A stretch of DNA of 64,000 nucleotides from Pantoea sp. SoEX (lineage in GTDB: Bacteria > Pseudomonadota > Gammaproteobacteria > Enterobacterales > Enterobacteriaceae): NCBI RefSeq assembly GCF_009829945.1, contig NZ_SZZT01000005.1:1-64000 (forward strand), written 5' to 3'. Positions 41,153 to 52,197 of the stretch are shown piece after piece; position 1 is the first letter of the stretch; every line of letters begins with the position of its first letter. The notes under the pieces were generated by a model. The model saw only the letters and a list, made by a program, of their open reading frames with translations. It ran no database searches and was not told the origin of the DNA. The position numbers were made by a program, and so were the translations under genes.

Positions 41153-41675
41153 TTACCTAAAATGGTTAAAACCTTTAAAAGGAAATTTCAAAGGTTTACC
41201 ATTTTTAAACAATGTAAATCCCCTTGACTTATGCATTATTCTGCCTGTAGTAATAAGGAGGGTATATTCAAATTGCTTAAAGCTATATTTAATTTATTAA
41301 AATTTGCTTCTGAAATAATTTAGCTTAATGCATAATATAATATTTCATTATACTCAAAATTTTTTGCTAAATTAGTAGATATAGGAAGATTATTTATGTT
41401 TATATAATCGACAAAATTACTTTTTTTAATATGTGATGTGACTAGGGTTTGATGATATTAATAAATCTAGGTGGGGCAATATCAATTGCTGAATATGCAA
41501 CATAATGTTTGTCATTGCAAAATAAGAGATACGGAATGCTAATGACTTTTAGCTAAGGATATTTTATTTTTATAAAATTTTATAACAATTTTAAACCTGA
41601 TGCGCTATCACCTAATAAAATACCAATAACATAAATTATTTAATTTTTGCTCCAGAACGTTTTAAAAAGTAACAT
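41153..41675 (-). pseudogene. thiL: Decayed thiamine-monophosphate kinase gene
   Basis: Minus-strand fragments in changing frames follow the order of E. coli ThiL: RSGAK (41659-41645), IYVIGILLGDSASGLKLL (near 41635-41590, compare IYVTGTPGDSAAGLAIL), AYSAIDI (near 41498-41478, compare NSAIDLSDG), LPISTN and ILYYALS further on, NIALSNLNIPS, and finally GFTLFKNGKPLKFPFKG ending at a stop at 41153. There are several frameshifts and stops, the first 140 or so residues with the GDD motif are missing, and GGEDYEL is deleted. It lies directly after nusB, the normal thiL position; pgpA, which follows thiL in E. coli, is gone. Confidence 0.88.
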
Positions 41676-41726
41676 TTTATACAAAATCATATAAATTACA
41701 GATAAAACTTAATTGATAAATTACCA

Positions 41727-42146
41727 TTACTTATTATTTGATCTAAATTGTAAAGTTGCTTTATCTAGTACTCCATTAATAAATTTATGACTATCCTGTG
41801 CTCCAAATATTTTAGCTAATTCAATACCTTCATTAATTGCAACCTTATATGGCATATCACTACATTTACTAATTTCATAGAGAGCGATGCGCAAAATAGC
41901 TTTTTCAATATTACCTAAATTATTTATTTTACGAGATAAATATGGTTTCATAAGTTGATCTAAATAAATATTATTCTGTGTTACTCCAAATAATAATTTA
42001 TGAAAATAATTAATATCAACATTAACAATATTTTGTTCTGTTAAAAAATATAATTCTACTTCAGATATGTCATTTTTAGATAGTTCCCAAGAATAAAGTG
42101 CTTGAACAGCACATTCTCGTGCCCGACGACGACTAGTAAGGCTCAT
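41727..42146 (-). CDS. nusB: Transcription antitermination factor NusB
   Basis: NusB with NusE (S10) binds boxA in rRNA leaders and prevents termination. Starting at 42146 gives 139 residues, identical in length to E. coli, with AAAGGA upstream; a start seven codons earlier is possible but not conserved. The basic N-terminal [16 protein letters not shown] and the C-terminal [14 protein letters not shown] and KFINGVLDK blocks are clear. It follows ribH closely, as in E. coli. Confidence 0.96.
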   Translation of the reverse strand: MSLTSRRRARECAVQALYSWELSKNDISEVELYFLTEQNIVNVDINYFHKLLFGVTQNNIYLDQLMKPYLSRKINNLGNIEKAILRIALYEISKCSDMPYKVAINEGIELAKIFGAQDSHKFINGVLDKATLQFRSNNK

Positions 42147-42163
42147 AAATAATCCTTTTTTAA

Positions 42164-42637
42164 TCAATTAATTTTAATAGCTTTTATTACATTAATCATT
42201 TCAAGTGCAACAATTGCTGCTTCAGATCCTTTGTTACCCGCTTTAGTTCCAGAGCGTTCAATAGCTTGCTCGATATTTTCAGTTGTTAGTAATCCAAAAG
42301 AAATAGGTATATTATTACTTATTGCAATTCTAGCAATACCTGAGCTAGTCTCATTAGCTATATGTTCAAAATGCGAAGTATTACCACGAATAATTGTGCC
42401 TAAAGCAACTATTGCATCATATCTATTCGTTTTAATTAATGTATCTGCAGCTAATGGTAATTCAAAAGCTCCTGGCACCCATACAACAGTTATATTATCA
42501 TGATTTACTTGTCCTATACGTGTTAAAGATGAGATTGCTCCTTCTAAAAGATTATGATTAATGAAGTTATTAAAACGTGATATAACTATAGCAATAGTTG
42601 CTTCTGGAGAAGCAATATTAGCTTCAATTACTTTCAT
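42164..42637 (-). CDS. ribH: 6,7-Dimethyl-8-ribityllumazine synthase
   Basis: Lumazine synthase (called ribE in E. coli, ribH elsewhere) carries out the penultimate step of riboflavin synthesis. The 157-residue protein shows [12 protein letters not shown] near residue 55, [15 protein letters not shown] near 82 with the catalytic His, and the C-terminal [14 protein letters not shown] block. It lies between ribD and nusB in a probable ribD-ribH-nusB operon. Confidence 0.96.
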   Translation of the reverse strand: MKVIEANIASPEATIAIVISRFNNFINHNLLEGAISSLTRIGQVNHDNITVVWVPGAFELPLAADTLIKTNRYDAIVALGTIIRGNTSHFEHIANETSSGIARIAISNNIPISFGLLTTENIEQAIERSGTKAGNKGSEAAIVALEMINVIKAIKIN

Positions 42638-42698
42638 GTTTATCCTTAGTTAAAAATATGTATATACACAATTATAATATTCATTATTTCTATATTTA

Positions 42699-43805
42699 TT
42701 ATTTTTTTGGCATTAAAGTTAATCTTATATCATTACCTATTCTTTTTATATCAGTATATGTGAATGTAGGAGCATCTTTTAAATTATTTAACCCAGGTAA
42801 TGTACAAAAACTAATACTATTATGTCCTAATATTTTTGGAGCAATATAAATAATTAATTCATCAATAAGATTAGCCTTAATTAATGCACCTGAAAATATT
42901 CCACCAGCTTCTACTAATACATTATTAATTTCATGTTTACCTAATAATAAAAGTATTTGGGATAACATACTTTTTTTTTGACACAATGGTAATATCATCT
43001 GAACTACATTAGAAGGCCAAATATTTTGATCGTGTTTATGTCTTATTAACCATATTTGGCCAGCTTGACTAATCAATTTATGTTTAGGAGTAACTCGATT
43101 ATTTCTATCTATAATTACTCTTACAGGTTGACATAATAATTTTTTATTAGGTAAAAAGTTGATTTGTTTTTGTATCTTAGACCAACGCACTGTAAGAAAG
43201 GGATTATCAGACAATACTGTAGAACTAGTACTAATAATAGCTGAACTTTTTGCTCTATAAATCTGTACATCATTACGTGAATCTTCTGAAGTAATCCATT
43301 TGCTATTTTTATCAATCATGGCAATTCTACCATCTAACGATATACCCAATTTTAACTGTAACCATGGATATCCAGTACACATTCTTTTAAAAAAACCTCT
43401 ATTTATCTCTTTACTTTCTTCCATCATCAAACCATGATTAACTTTAATACCAGCTTGTTGGAGCAAATTAAAACCTTTTCCTGATACAATTGGATTTGGA
43501 TCTTGTACAGCACATACTACTCTATTAATACCTGCTTTAATTAAAGCATAACAGCAAGGAGGTGTTAAACCATGATGACTACATGGTTCTAGAGTGACGT
43601 ATACAGTAGAATTTTTTGCTTGACTACCTGCTATTTTTAATGCTTGTATCTCAGCATGATCTTCCCCTGTTTTTTTATGCCATCCTTCTCCAACAATGTT
43701 ACCATTATTGACTATTACACATCCTACATTAGGATTAGGAGCAGTAGTAAAACACCCACGTTTTGCTAGCTGTAAAGCACGTGCCATATATACTTCATCT
43801 ATCAA
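42699..43805 (-). CDS. ribD: Bifunctional riboflavin deaminase/reductase
   Basis: RibD first deaminates and then reduces the pyrimidine intermediate of riboflavin synthesis. The 368 residues (367 in E. coli) contain the zinc-deaminase motif HAEIQAL near 50 with CSHHGLTPPCC near 75, and a C-terminal dihydrofolate-reductase-like domain (GISLDGRIAM, EAGGIFSGALI). nrdR, upstream of ribD in E. coli, is missing. The 61-bp gap to ribH is free of genes. Confidence 0.96.
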   Translation of the reverse strand: MIDEVYMARALQLAKRGCFTTAPNPNVGCVIVNNGNIVGEGWHKKTGEDHAEIQALKIAGSQAKNSTVYVTLEPCSHHGLTPPCCYALIKAGINRVVCAVQDPNPIVSGKGFNLLQQAGIKVNHGLMMEESKEINRGFFKRMCTGYPWLQLKLGISLDGRIAMIDKNSKWITSEDSRNDVQIYRAKSSAIISTSSTVLSDNPFLTVRWSKIQKQINFLPNKKLLCQPVRVIIDRNNRVTPKHKLISQAGQIWLIRHKHDQNIWPSNVVQMILPLCQKKSMLSQILLLLGKHEINNVLVEAGGIFSGALIKANLIDELIIYIAPKILGHNSISFCTLPGLNNLKDAPTFTYTDIKRIGNDIRLTLMPKK

Positions 43806-44113
43806 AATTTACTCCCATAACTTCTTATTATTGATTTTTTAAATCATTGTAGACATTATTGTAGATAAAAAGAAAAATTCTATAAAATTAATATTAAATT
43901 ATTGTTTTTATTTTTCAGACATTGTGTATGTCATATCAGACGTAATAAAAATACTATTATCATATATCATAAATAGAAACAAAATTGGTAAAATATTTTT
44001 ATATATTACAAAAATATTTATACATCCTACTAGATATACTTTATACATTTATTTAAAAATAATTTATAACAACTAATAAATACAATTAAGTCAATATCAT
44101 TAAAGATTAATTT
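43806..44113. other. Intergenic between ribD and secF
   Basis: A 308-bp spacer where E. coli has nrdR, tsx and others. I see no open frame or remnant. It probably contains the ribD operon promoter. Confidence 0.45.
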
Positions 44114-45034
44114 TTATTTGTAATTAAATATCTTGTTATTTATAATATTTGTCATTAATTTTAAAGATAAAGAAATATAAATTGATGACATAGTACCTAC
44201 AATAATTCCTATTACCATAGTTAATGAAAACCCTTTTAATAATGATCCACCAAATGTTAATAGAATTAAAACCATCATTAAAGTAACTAAAGATGTCATG
44301 AGTGTACGGTTTATTACTTGAGTTAAAGAAATATTAATAATATCATAATAAGAAAAGGATTGGATTTTTTTCATGTTTTCACGGATACGATCAGAAATAA
44401 CTATCTTATCATTAAGTGAATAACCAATTATAGACATTAATGATGCGATAATTGTTAAATCTATCTCTATGTGCAATAAGGATAACAGCCCACATGTGAT
44501 AATTAAATCGCTCAATAAAGCAACCACTATACCAAATGCTATATTCCATTCAAATCTAAATCCAATATAAAAGAAAACAGCTAATATTGCATAAAAAAGT
44601 GCTATTATGCCATTCATTGTTAATTCAGGACCTATGCTTGGTCCTACAAAATTAATGCGGTTAATTGTTATTTTCTGTTTCATGTTTTTTTTAATTGATT
44701 CAATTAACTTATCGTTAATATTGTCTGAATTGGAAGAGTTAATTTTTATCAATACACTTTTGTTATCACCAATATTTTGTATTATAGGTGAATTAAAACC
44801 AGATTTTATTAATTGGCTACGTAATAAATTAACATTAATTAATTTATCAAAACTAGCTTCAATTACCGTACCTCCGGTAAAATCAATACTCCAATTGAAA
44901 TTGAAGACATAAATAATTACAGTAGATAACAAAATTAAAAATGCTAATACCGAAAATGCTAATTTATTCCATCGCATGAAATCTATTGGTTTATATCCTT
45001 CATGAAATTTATTAATATTACTAATATTTAGCAC
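44114..45034 (-). CDS. secF: Protein translocase subunit SecF
   Basis: SecF with SecD uses the proton gradient to pull secreted proteins through SecYEG. The 306-residue protein (323 in E. coli) has one N-terminal membrane helix, a periplasmic domain beginning with WSIDFTGGTVIEASF, and five further helices with the conserved GYSLNDKIVISDRIREN segment. It follows secD by 11 bp. Confidence 0.95.
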   Translation of the reverse strand: MLNISNINKFHEGYKPIDFMRWNKLAFSVLAFLILLSTVIIYVFNFNWSIDFTGGTVIEASFDKLINVNLLRSQLIKSGFNSPIIQNIGDNKSVLIKINSSNSDNINDKLIESIKKNMKQKITINRINFVGPSIGPELTMNGIIALFYAILAVFFYIGFRFEWNIAFGIVVALLSDLIITCGLLSLLHIEIDLTIIASLMSIIGYSLNDKIVISDRIRENMKKIQSFSYYDIINISLTQVINRTLMTSLVTLMMVLILLTFGGSLLKGFSLTMVIGIIVGTMSSIYISLSLKLMTNIINNKIFNYK

Positions 45035-45045
45035 TTACTATAATC

Positions 45046-46899
45046 CTATATATACAATTTCTTAATATTTTTATTACTATAGATCAAATTGACTATTGTT
45101 CTAGTACCTATAATTGCAGTAAACATTGACGTTATTATACCAATAATAGTCATTATAGCAAATCCTTTAATAGAACTAGTGCCAAAAACATATAGAATTA
45201 AGGCTTTAATTAAAGTTGTTATGTTTGAATCTATTATGCTTGATAAGGCTTTTTGGTAACCTTTACTAATAGCTTTATTAATAGAAAATCCATTATGAAG
45301 TTCCTCTTTAATACGTTCATTTATCAAAATATTAGCATCTACAGATACTGCTAAACTTAATACTATACCTGCAATGCCTGACATTGTAAGTGTTATACCT
45401 GGTAAAATTGATGTAACACCAGTAATAATTATTAAATTTATCAATAGAGCAATAATTGAGATCAATCCGAATATTTTATAGAATAATATCATAAAAATAG
45501 CACAAGCAACTAAACCATATAAGCATGATTTTAATCCTTGGATTATATTTTGTTGTCCCATAGTAGGACCTACAGTGTGCTCTTCTATAATACGAATTGG
45601 GGTAACTAGAGTGCCTGTACGTAATAACATAGAAAGTTGATGTGCTAAATTTAAATTTTTAATACCAGTTATACTAAAACTATTACCTACCGGAGCTTTA
45701 ATATTAGCAATATTAATTATTTCTTCATTTTTTGTTAAAATAGCATGACCATTAGAATCTTTCTGACCGCTATCCTTGTATTCTATAAATAAAGTTGCAA
45801 TATATTTTCCAATATTTTTTCTAGTAAACAGAGACATTATATCTCCACCATTACTATCTAATGTAATATTTACTACAGGATTTCCGTACTCATCAATACT
45901 GGAATTAGAGTAGGTGATATGATTTCCTGTTAAAATAGTATTTTTATATAATATAACTGGTTGACCATTAACCATGTATTTAATTTCAGTATCGGAAGGT
46001 AAAATATTTTTTGAGATTAATGCTGCATTTAAATTAATATTATTATTTACTAAACGAAATTCTAAAGTTGCTGTTGTTCCTATCATTTCTTTAGCACGCG
46101 CTATATCTTGAATACCAGGAATATTAACTATTATATGGTCAGATCCCTGACGTTGTACTGATGATTCAGATAAACCAATTTGGTTTATTCTATTACGTAA
46201 TATATAAATATTTTGTTGAATTGCTTTTTCTCTTATTTCATTTATATAAAATGGAGCTATCTTTACCACAATACTATTGTTATGATTATTTTTTAATATT
46301 AAATTTTTATAAATAGATTTCAAATATATTAAAGCACTATCAACGTCATGATGACTTTTAAAATTTATTTCTAAATTAGAATGCTCATTCGTGTATATGT
46401 TATTATATGGAATATTAATTTTACGTAAATCATCCCTCATATTATTAAGATTTTGATTTTGAATTTTTTTTATTAGATTATGTATATCTAATTCAATTAA
46501 AAATTGAACTCCACCACGGAGATCAAATCCTAATTTCATTGGTTTAGCTGATATAAAATTTAACCATTTCGGTACTAATGGAACTAAATTGATTGCAGTA
46601 ATATATTTTTTCCCAACTTTTTTTTCAATAATATCTTTTGCTATTAATTGCGTATCTATATTATTAAATAATAATGTAATAACTCCATTTTTTATTGATA
46701 TAGATTTATGTTTTAATTTTCTTTCAATTACTAATTTCTTAATAACATCAAAAAAATGTTGATCTGCAAAATTACCATTTTTACCAGTAATTTGTATAGC
46801 TGGATTTTCCCCATATAAATTTGGAAGTGCATATAATAAACTTATAATTATAACTAAGGATAAAACAATATAATTCCACTTAGGATAACAATTTAACAC
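45046..46899 (-). CDS. secD: Protein translocase subunit SecD
   Basis: SecD is the large partner of SecF. Starting at the GTG at 46899, 22 bp after yajC, gives 617 residues (615 in E. coli) beginning MLNCYPKWNYI, which aligns with the E. coli start; AAGAG stands about nine bases before it. An upstream ATG would add 24 residues inside yajC. The periplasmic domain has FDLRGGVQFL near 125 and GIQDIARAKEMIGTTATLEF, and the membrane part has the conserved SVDANILINERIKEEL motif. Confidence 0.94.
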   Translation of the reverse strand: MLNCYPKWNYIVLSLVIIISLLYALPNLYGENPAIQITGKNGNFADQHFFDVIKKLVIERKLKHKSISIKNGVITLLFNNIDTQLIAKDIIEKKVGKKYITAINLVPLVPKWLNFISAKPMKLGFDLRGGVQFLIELDIHNLIKKIQNQNLNNMRDDLRKINIPYNNIYTNEHSNLEINFKSHHDVDSALIYLKSIYKNLILKNNHNNSIVVKIAPFYINEIREKAIQQNIYILRNRINQIGLSESSVQRQGSDHIIVNIPGIQDIARAKEMIGTTATLEFRLVNNNINLNAALISKNILPSDTEIKYMVNGQPVILYKNTILTGNHITYSNSSIDEYGNPVVNITLDSNGGDIMSLFTRKNIGKYIATLFIEYKDSGQKDSNGHAILTKNEEIINIANIKAPVGNSFSITGIKNLNLAHQLSMLLRTGTLVTPIRIIEEHTVGPTMGQQNIIQGLKSCLYGLVACAIFMILFYKIFGLISIIALLINLIIITGVTSILPGITLTMSGIAGIVLSLAVSVDANILINERIKEELHNGFSINKAISKGYQKALSSIIDSNITTLIKALILYVFGTSSIKGFAIMTIIGIITSMFTAIIGTRTIVNLIYSNKNIKKLYI

Positions 46900-46921
46900 G
46901 ATAATTACTCTTAATAATAAA

Positions 46922-47254
46922 TTATAGTTTTTTAATAGTGCCCTTTGGTAAAATAGATGATATAAAGTCACGTTTAATAATTACTTCAGTAGTTTCATTT
47001 AATGAAATAGTGATATATCCAAGTTTTGTTATTTTAGTCACTAAACCAACTAAACCACCATTAGTGATTACTTCATCACCTCTAGAAATAGAATCAATTA
47101 ATGTTTTATGTTCATCTATACGTTTTTGTTGAGGACGCAAAATCATAAAGTAAACAATTATACTAAAAGTGACTAGCATAATTATTAAAGAATAATAATT
47201 TCTTTGAAAAGGTACTCCAGTTGTAGCAAATGCATCAGAAATTAAAAAATCCAT
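46922..47254 (-). CDS. yajC: Sec translocon accessory protein YajC
   Basis: YajC is a single-span inner-membrane protein associated with SecDF. I start at 47254 (MDFLISDAFATTG), with GAGG eight bases upstream; this gives 110 residues, equal to E. coli. One hydrophobic helix is followed by FMILRPQQKRIDEH and the conserved GDEVITNGGLVG. A start six codons further up would also be open. First gene of the yajC-secD-secF run after tgt. Confidence 0.94.
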   Translation of the reverse strand: MDFLISDAFATTGVPFQRNYYSLIIMLVTFSIIVYFMILRPQQKRIDEHKTLIDSISRGDEVITNGGLVGLVTKITKLGYITISLNETTEVIIKRDFISSILPKGTIKKL

Positions 47255-47308
47255 AGAATATGCCTCGCTCAAAAATTATTGATCTATACTACATATCAAT
47301 TTATTTAA

Positions 47309-48430
<1,122 letters not shown>

Positions 48431-48463
48431 CTAATATTAACTATAAATAATCAAATCATTCTT

Positions 48464-49537
48464 TTAAGTAAACTGTTCCTCTGGAGCATGAGGATTTATA
48501 GTAATAAACATTGCATCACCGTAGCTAAGAAAATTATACTTTTTAGCAATAGCAATTTGATATGCATGCATAGTGTGTTTATAACCAGCAAAGGCTGATA
48601 CTAACATAATTAAAGTTGATTTTGGTGTATGGAAATTGGTTATCAATGCATCTATAATTTGGTATTTATAACCAGGATAGATAAAAATTTTTGTATAGTC
48701 AAAAAATGGCGAAATTATTTTTTTTGAATCCATTTTAGCAGCACTTTCAAGAGAACGTACACATGTTGTACCTACTGCTATAACTTTATTACCACGATTT
48801 TTACATTTTATTACTGCATCTACTACTTCCTTGGATACTTCTACATATTCAGTATGCATACTATGTTCTTCAACTTTTTCAACTCGAATTGATTGGAAAG
48901 TTGCCGATCCTATATGCAATGTAATAAAAACTATATCTACTCCTTTTTCTTTTAATTTTTTTAGTAACAATGTGTCAAAATGTAGTCCAGCAGTTGGCGA
49001 AGCAATAGCTCCTAAACGAGTACCGTATACAGTTTGATATAAAGTATTATCGATATTGGTAACGGGACGTTTAATATAAGGTGGTATTGGTATATTTCCA
49101 ATATCATTTATAATATCTATTACATTACGGTTATCTTGAAAAATTATTTTAAATAATTTATTGCAACTTATATTAGATATTATTGCTTTGATATTTCTGT
49201 TTTCTCCTAATAATAATTCAGTACCAAATTTTAGTGATTTTGATGAACTTATATTAGCTAATACACAATGATTATCTAAGATTCTTTCTATCAATATTTC
49301 AACTTTTCCTCCAGTGAAATTTTTATAAGCAAATATACGAGCTGGAATAACACGAGTATTATTTAAAACTAATAAATCTCCCTTATTAATTTTATTTAAT
49401 ATATCACTAAATATACCATGAGTTATGTATCCATTGGTTCCTTCAAGAAATAGCAACCTACAGTCACTGCGCTTTTCCATAGGAAAATAAGCAATTAACG
49501 ATTTAGGTAATTCAAAATCAAAATCAGCAACTAACAT
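48464..49537 (-). CDS. queA: S-adenosylmethionine:tRNA ribosyltransferase-isomerase
   Basis: QueA adds the ribosyl part of SAM to preQ1 in tRNA, giving epoxyqueuosine. The 357 residues (356 in E. coli) begin [14 protein letters not shown] and include SPTAGLHFD near 180 and [11 protein letters not shown] near 205. Its reading frame is complete and well conserved. Head of a probable queA-tgt-yajC-secD-secF operon, as in E. coli. Confidence 0.96.
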   Translation of the reverse strand: MLVADFDFELPKSLIAYFPMEKRSDCRLLFLEGTNGYITHGIFSDILNKINKGDLLVLNNTRVIPARIFAYKNFTGGKVEILIERILDNHCVLANISSSKSLKFGTELLLGENRNIKAIISNISCNKLFKIIFQDNRNVIDIINDIGNIPIPPYIKRPVTNIDNTLYQTVYGTRLGAIASPTAGLHFDTLLLKKLKEKGVDIVFITLHIGSATFQSIRVEKVEEHSMHTEYVEVSKEVVDAVIKCKNRGNKVIAVGTTCVRSLESAAKMDSKKIISPFFDYTKIFIYPGYKYQIIDALITNFHTPKSTLIMLVSAFAGYKHTMHAYQIAIAKKYNFLSYGDAMFITINPHAPEEQFT

Positions 49538-49640
49538 GAAAATATTTTACTCGGAAATATTATTATATTAATTTTTTAAGAAAAGTTTTAATATATTTAT
49601 TATCGATTATCAAATCATTAAATATCAATTAAATTAATAT

Positions 49641-50942
49641 TTAACCTTTAATTTTATCTACTAAAGCAGACACAATTAAAACTGTTATTACCGGTAATAA
49701 CCAAGAAACTTCATTGATTAATGGTATATGAATAAAAGAAATAACTTTATTTTTAAAATCATCATATTTTATAGCATCTAAAATACCAAAAATTAAGCTA
49801 ATAGATATAGTGGGTATAAAAATTCTCTTATGTTTATACCACCAATGTTTGGTAAAACTTAATATAACTAACATTATACATGGCGGATAAATTACAGTTA
49901 GAATTGGAATAGAAAATTTTATCAGGATTTTTAATCCAAGATTAGATATTAACATTGAAACAATACTTAATATGCAAACTAATAACTTGTAGGATACTTG
50001 TAAATATTTTGAAAAAAATTCAGCCCATGCACAAGTCAAACCTACTGCTGTAACTATACATGCAATAAAAATCAATAAAGCTAAAAATAAACTACCCAAA
50101 TCACCAAAAGTGTTTTGTACATAAATATTTAATATAGTTGCACCATCAACATTTTGATCTAATAATCCTCCAATATTAGAACCTAGTTTCATAAGACATA
50201 GGTAAATTATTATTAAACCAATACTAGAAATTAAACCAGCCATTGTAGTATAACGTATCAGTAACTTTTTATCGCTTATTCCACGAGATTTAATTGCATT
50301 TATAATAACAACACCGAATACTAATGCACCTAGTGTATCCATAGTTAAATAACCGTTAAGAAAGCCGCCACAAAATGCTGATTTTTGAAAATCTTTAGCT
50401 GCTAATGTTATGATATTACTTTCTACTGGCCATATTATTACTGAAATACTAAGAACAATTAATGCTCCAATTTTTATTGGAGCAAGAAAATAACCTATTA
50501 CATCAAGTAATTTCCCTGGATATAAGGAAAGTAAAAGAACACAAGTAAAATAAATTAAACTATATAACAATAAAGGCACAAAATTATTGGTATCAGTGAT
50601 AATAGGTGCTATACCTACTTCAAAAGAAATTGTTGCGGTGCGTGGTATAGCAAATAAAGGACCAATTAATAAATAACAAATTATTGCTAATATTAAACCA
50701 GCAATTTTACCTATTGGCTTACTAAGTACTTCAATTCCTCCATTCACTCTTGATAAGGCCATTATAGTGCAAATTGGTAATCCAACAGATGTAATTAAAA
50801 AACCAAAAGCAGCTATCCATAGATATTCACCTGATTGAATACCTACCATAGGTGGAAACACTATATTTCCTGCACCTACAAACAGAGCAAAAGTCATAAA
50901 ACCTAATGCGATAATATCTTTGAAGGATAAACTATATGTCAT
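49641..50942 (-). CDS. brnQ: Branched-chain amino acid transporter BrnQ
   Basis: BrnQ is a sodium- or proton-coupled importer of leucine, isoleucine and valine. The 433-residue protein (439 in E. coli) has about twelve hydrophobic helices and the family motif GAGNIVFPPMVG near residue 23. Keeping an importer next to a genome that also encodes ilvC (63087) is of interest: in a symbiont it may run as the exit or exchange route, which the sequence cannot decide. It diverges from proC. Confidence 0.94.
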   Translation of the reverse strand: MTYSLSFKDIIALGFMTFALFVGAGNIVFPPMVGIQSGEYLWIAAFGFLITSVGLPICTIMALSRVNGGIEVLSKPIGKIAGLILAIICYLLIGPLFAIPRTATISFEVGIAPIITDTNNFVPLLLYSLIYFTCVLLLSLYPGKLLDVIGYFLAPIKIGALIVLSISVIIWPVESNIITLAAKDFQKSAFCGGFLNGYLTMDTLGALVFGVVIINAIKSRGISDKKLLIRYTTMAGLISSIGLIIIYLCLMKLGSNIGGLLDQNVDGATILNIYVQNTFGDLGSLFLALLIFIACIVTAVGLTCAWAEFFSKYLQVSYKLLVCILSIVSMLISNLGLKILIKFSIPILTVIYPPCIMLVILSFTKHWWYKHKRIFIPTISISLIFGILDAIKYDDFKNKVISFIHIPLINEVSWLLPVITVLIVSALVDKIKG

Positions 50943-51068
50943 AATATTTTTTATTATAAAAGTTGTTCCGTAAAATGATTTTACTTTTAAATTAACTGTA
51001 GATTGTTAATAGGTATAATCTATATTTTAACCTAAATAATTAGTTAAATTAAATCTTATGTTATTAAA

Positions 51069-51121
51069 TAATATTACATTATATAATGTAATTCATTGTA
51101 TCATTATATAATGTAATATTA
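51069..51121. repeat. Long perfect inverted repeat between brnQ and proC
   Basis: Arms TAATATTACATTATATAAT and its exact complement (19 bp each) are separated by 15 bases. Inside the left half, ATTACATTATATAATGTAAT at 51073-51092 is itself a perfect 20-bp palindrome, so the core unit occurs as a direct repeat too. It lies in the 359-bp spacer from which brnQ and proC diverge. It could be a double regulator site or a cruciform; there is no adjacent T run typical of a terminator. Confidence 0.6.
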
Positions 51122-51301
51122 ACCTTTAAATATATTATAATATATAAATTTACTAATCTGTAACATTGTAATTCGGTAATTATAAAAGATCAAATATAAT
51201 TTTTACTATATAAATTTATCGATAAATATTTAAATTTTTATTGTTAAGTGTTATTCTATTTTTTTAGTAAAATGTTTTAAATAACGGCAGGAGATAGTAA
51301 A

Positions 51302-52114
51302 TTGGAAAAGGATATAGGTTTTATTGGAGTAGGTAATATGGCAACATCTATTATTGCAGGTTTAATAAAAAAATCATGCATTTCAAGCCGTAAAATATGG
51401 ATTTACGACCATAAATTAACTACTAATAAATCAATTAGTACTAAATATAATATTAATGTTGCTAATAGTAGTGAAGTTTTAACTCAGAAAGTTGACATTT
51501 TATTTCTTACATTAAAATCTAGTATTTTATTAAAATTATTAAAAAACATCTCAAATCATATAAAAAAAGATACAATAATAGTATCTGTAGCAGCTGGTAT
51601 TTCTATTAGTCAAATAGAAAAAATTGTAGGCTATGATAAAAAAATTATTAGAGCAATGCCTAATATTAATTCAAGTGTTTGCGAAGGAATGACCTCACTA
51701 ACACCAAATAAAGCGTTAAATCAATTAGATATTGATTTAATTTTCAAGATATTCAAAATGTTTAGTAAAACTACTTTAATAGATGAAGATTTAATACATA
51801 CAGTAATAGGTATCAGTAGTTCTGCACCTGCCTATGTTTTTATGTTTATAGAAGCTATGGCTGATGCAGCTGTACTAAATGGAATGACATATTTACAAGC
51901 ATATCAATTTGCTGCTCAAGCAGTAAAAGGTTCTGCTGAAGTTTTATTAGAAACTAAAAAACATCCAGCAGAATTAAAAAATATGGTATGTTCACCAGGA
52001 GGTACAACTATAGAAGCAATAAAGATATTAGAACAAAAAAATTTTAGATCAGCTGTTATAGAAGCTATACAGCAGTGTATATTAAAATCTCATAAACTAG
52101 GTAAAGGTTATTAA
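51302..52114 (+). CDS. proC: Pyrroline-5-carboxylate reductase
   Basis: ProC makes proline from pyrroline-5-carboxylate with NAD(P)H. The 270-residue protein (269 in E. coli) begins MEKDIGFIGVGNMAT, with the dinucleotide-binding GxGxxA motif, and has the C-terminal signature VCSPGGTTIEAI. The start codon is TTG, confirmed by AGGAG eight bases upstream and by alignment of the first residues with E. coli; there is no nearby ATG upstream. It converges with purK. Confidence 0.96.
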   Translation: MEKDIGFIGVGNMATSIIAGLIKKSCISSRKIWIYDHKLTTNKSISTKYNINVANSSEVLTQKVDILFLTLKSSILLKLLKNISNHIKKDTIIVSVAAGISISQIEKIVGYDKKIIRAMPNINSSVCEGMTSLTPNKALNQLDIDLIFKIFKMFSKTTLIDEDLIHTVIGISSSAPAYVFMFIEAMADAAVLNGMTYLQAYQFAAQAVKGSAEVLLETKKHPAELKNMVCSPGGTTIEAIKILEQKNFRSAVIEAIQQCILKSHKLGKGY

Positions 52115-52197
52115 TATAGTTTATTAAAATACATAATTTTTACTTAAAATACTATGTAAAAATCAACTGTTATTATATTTTTTACAAAGACGGTTTT

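Noticed and set aside
42231..42503. Plus-strand frame of 90 codons opposite ribH
   Set aside because: It is an antisense shadow of a clearly conserved lumazine synthase gene.
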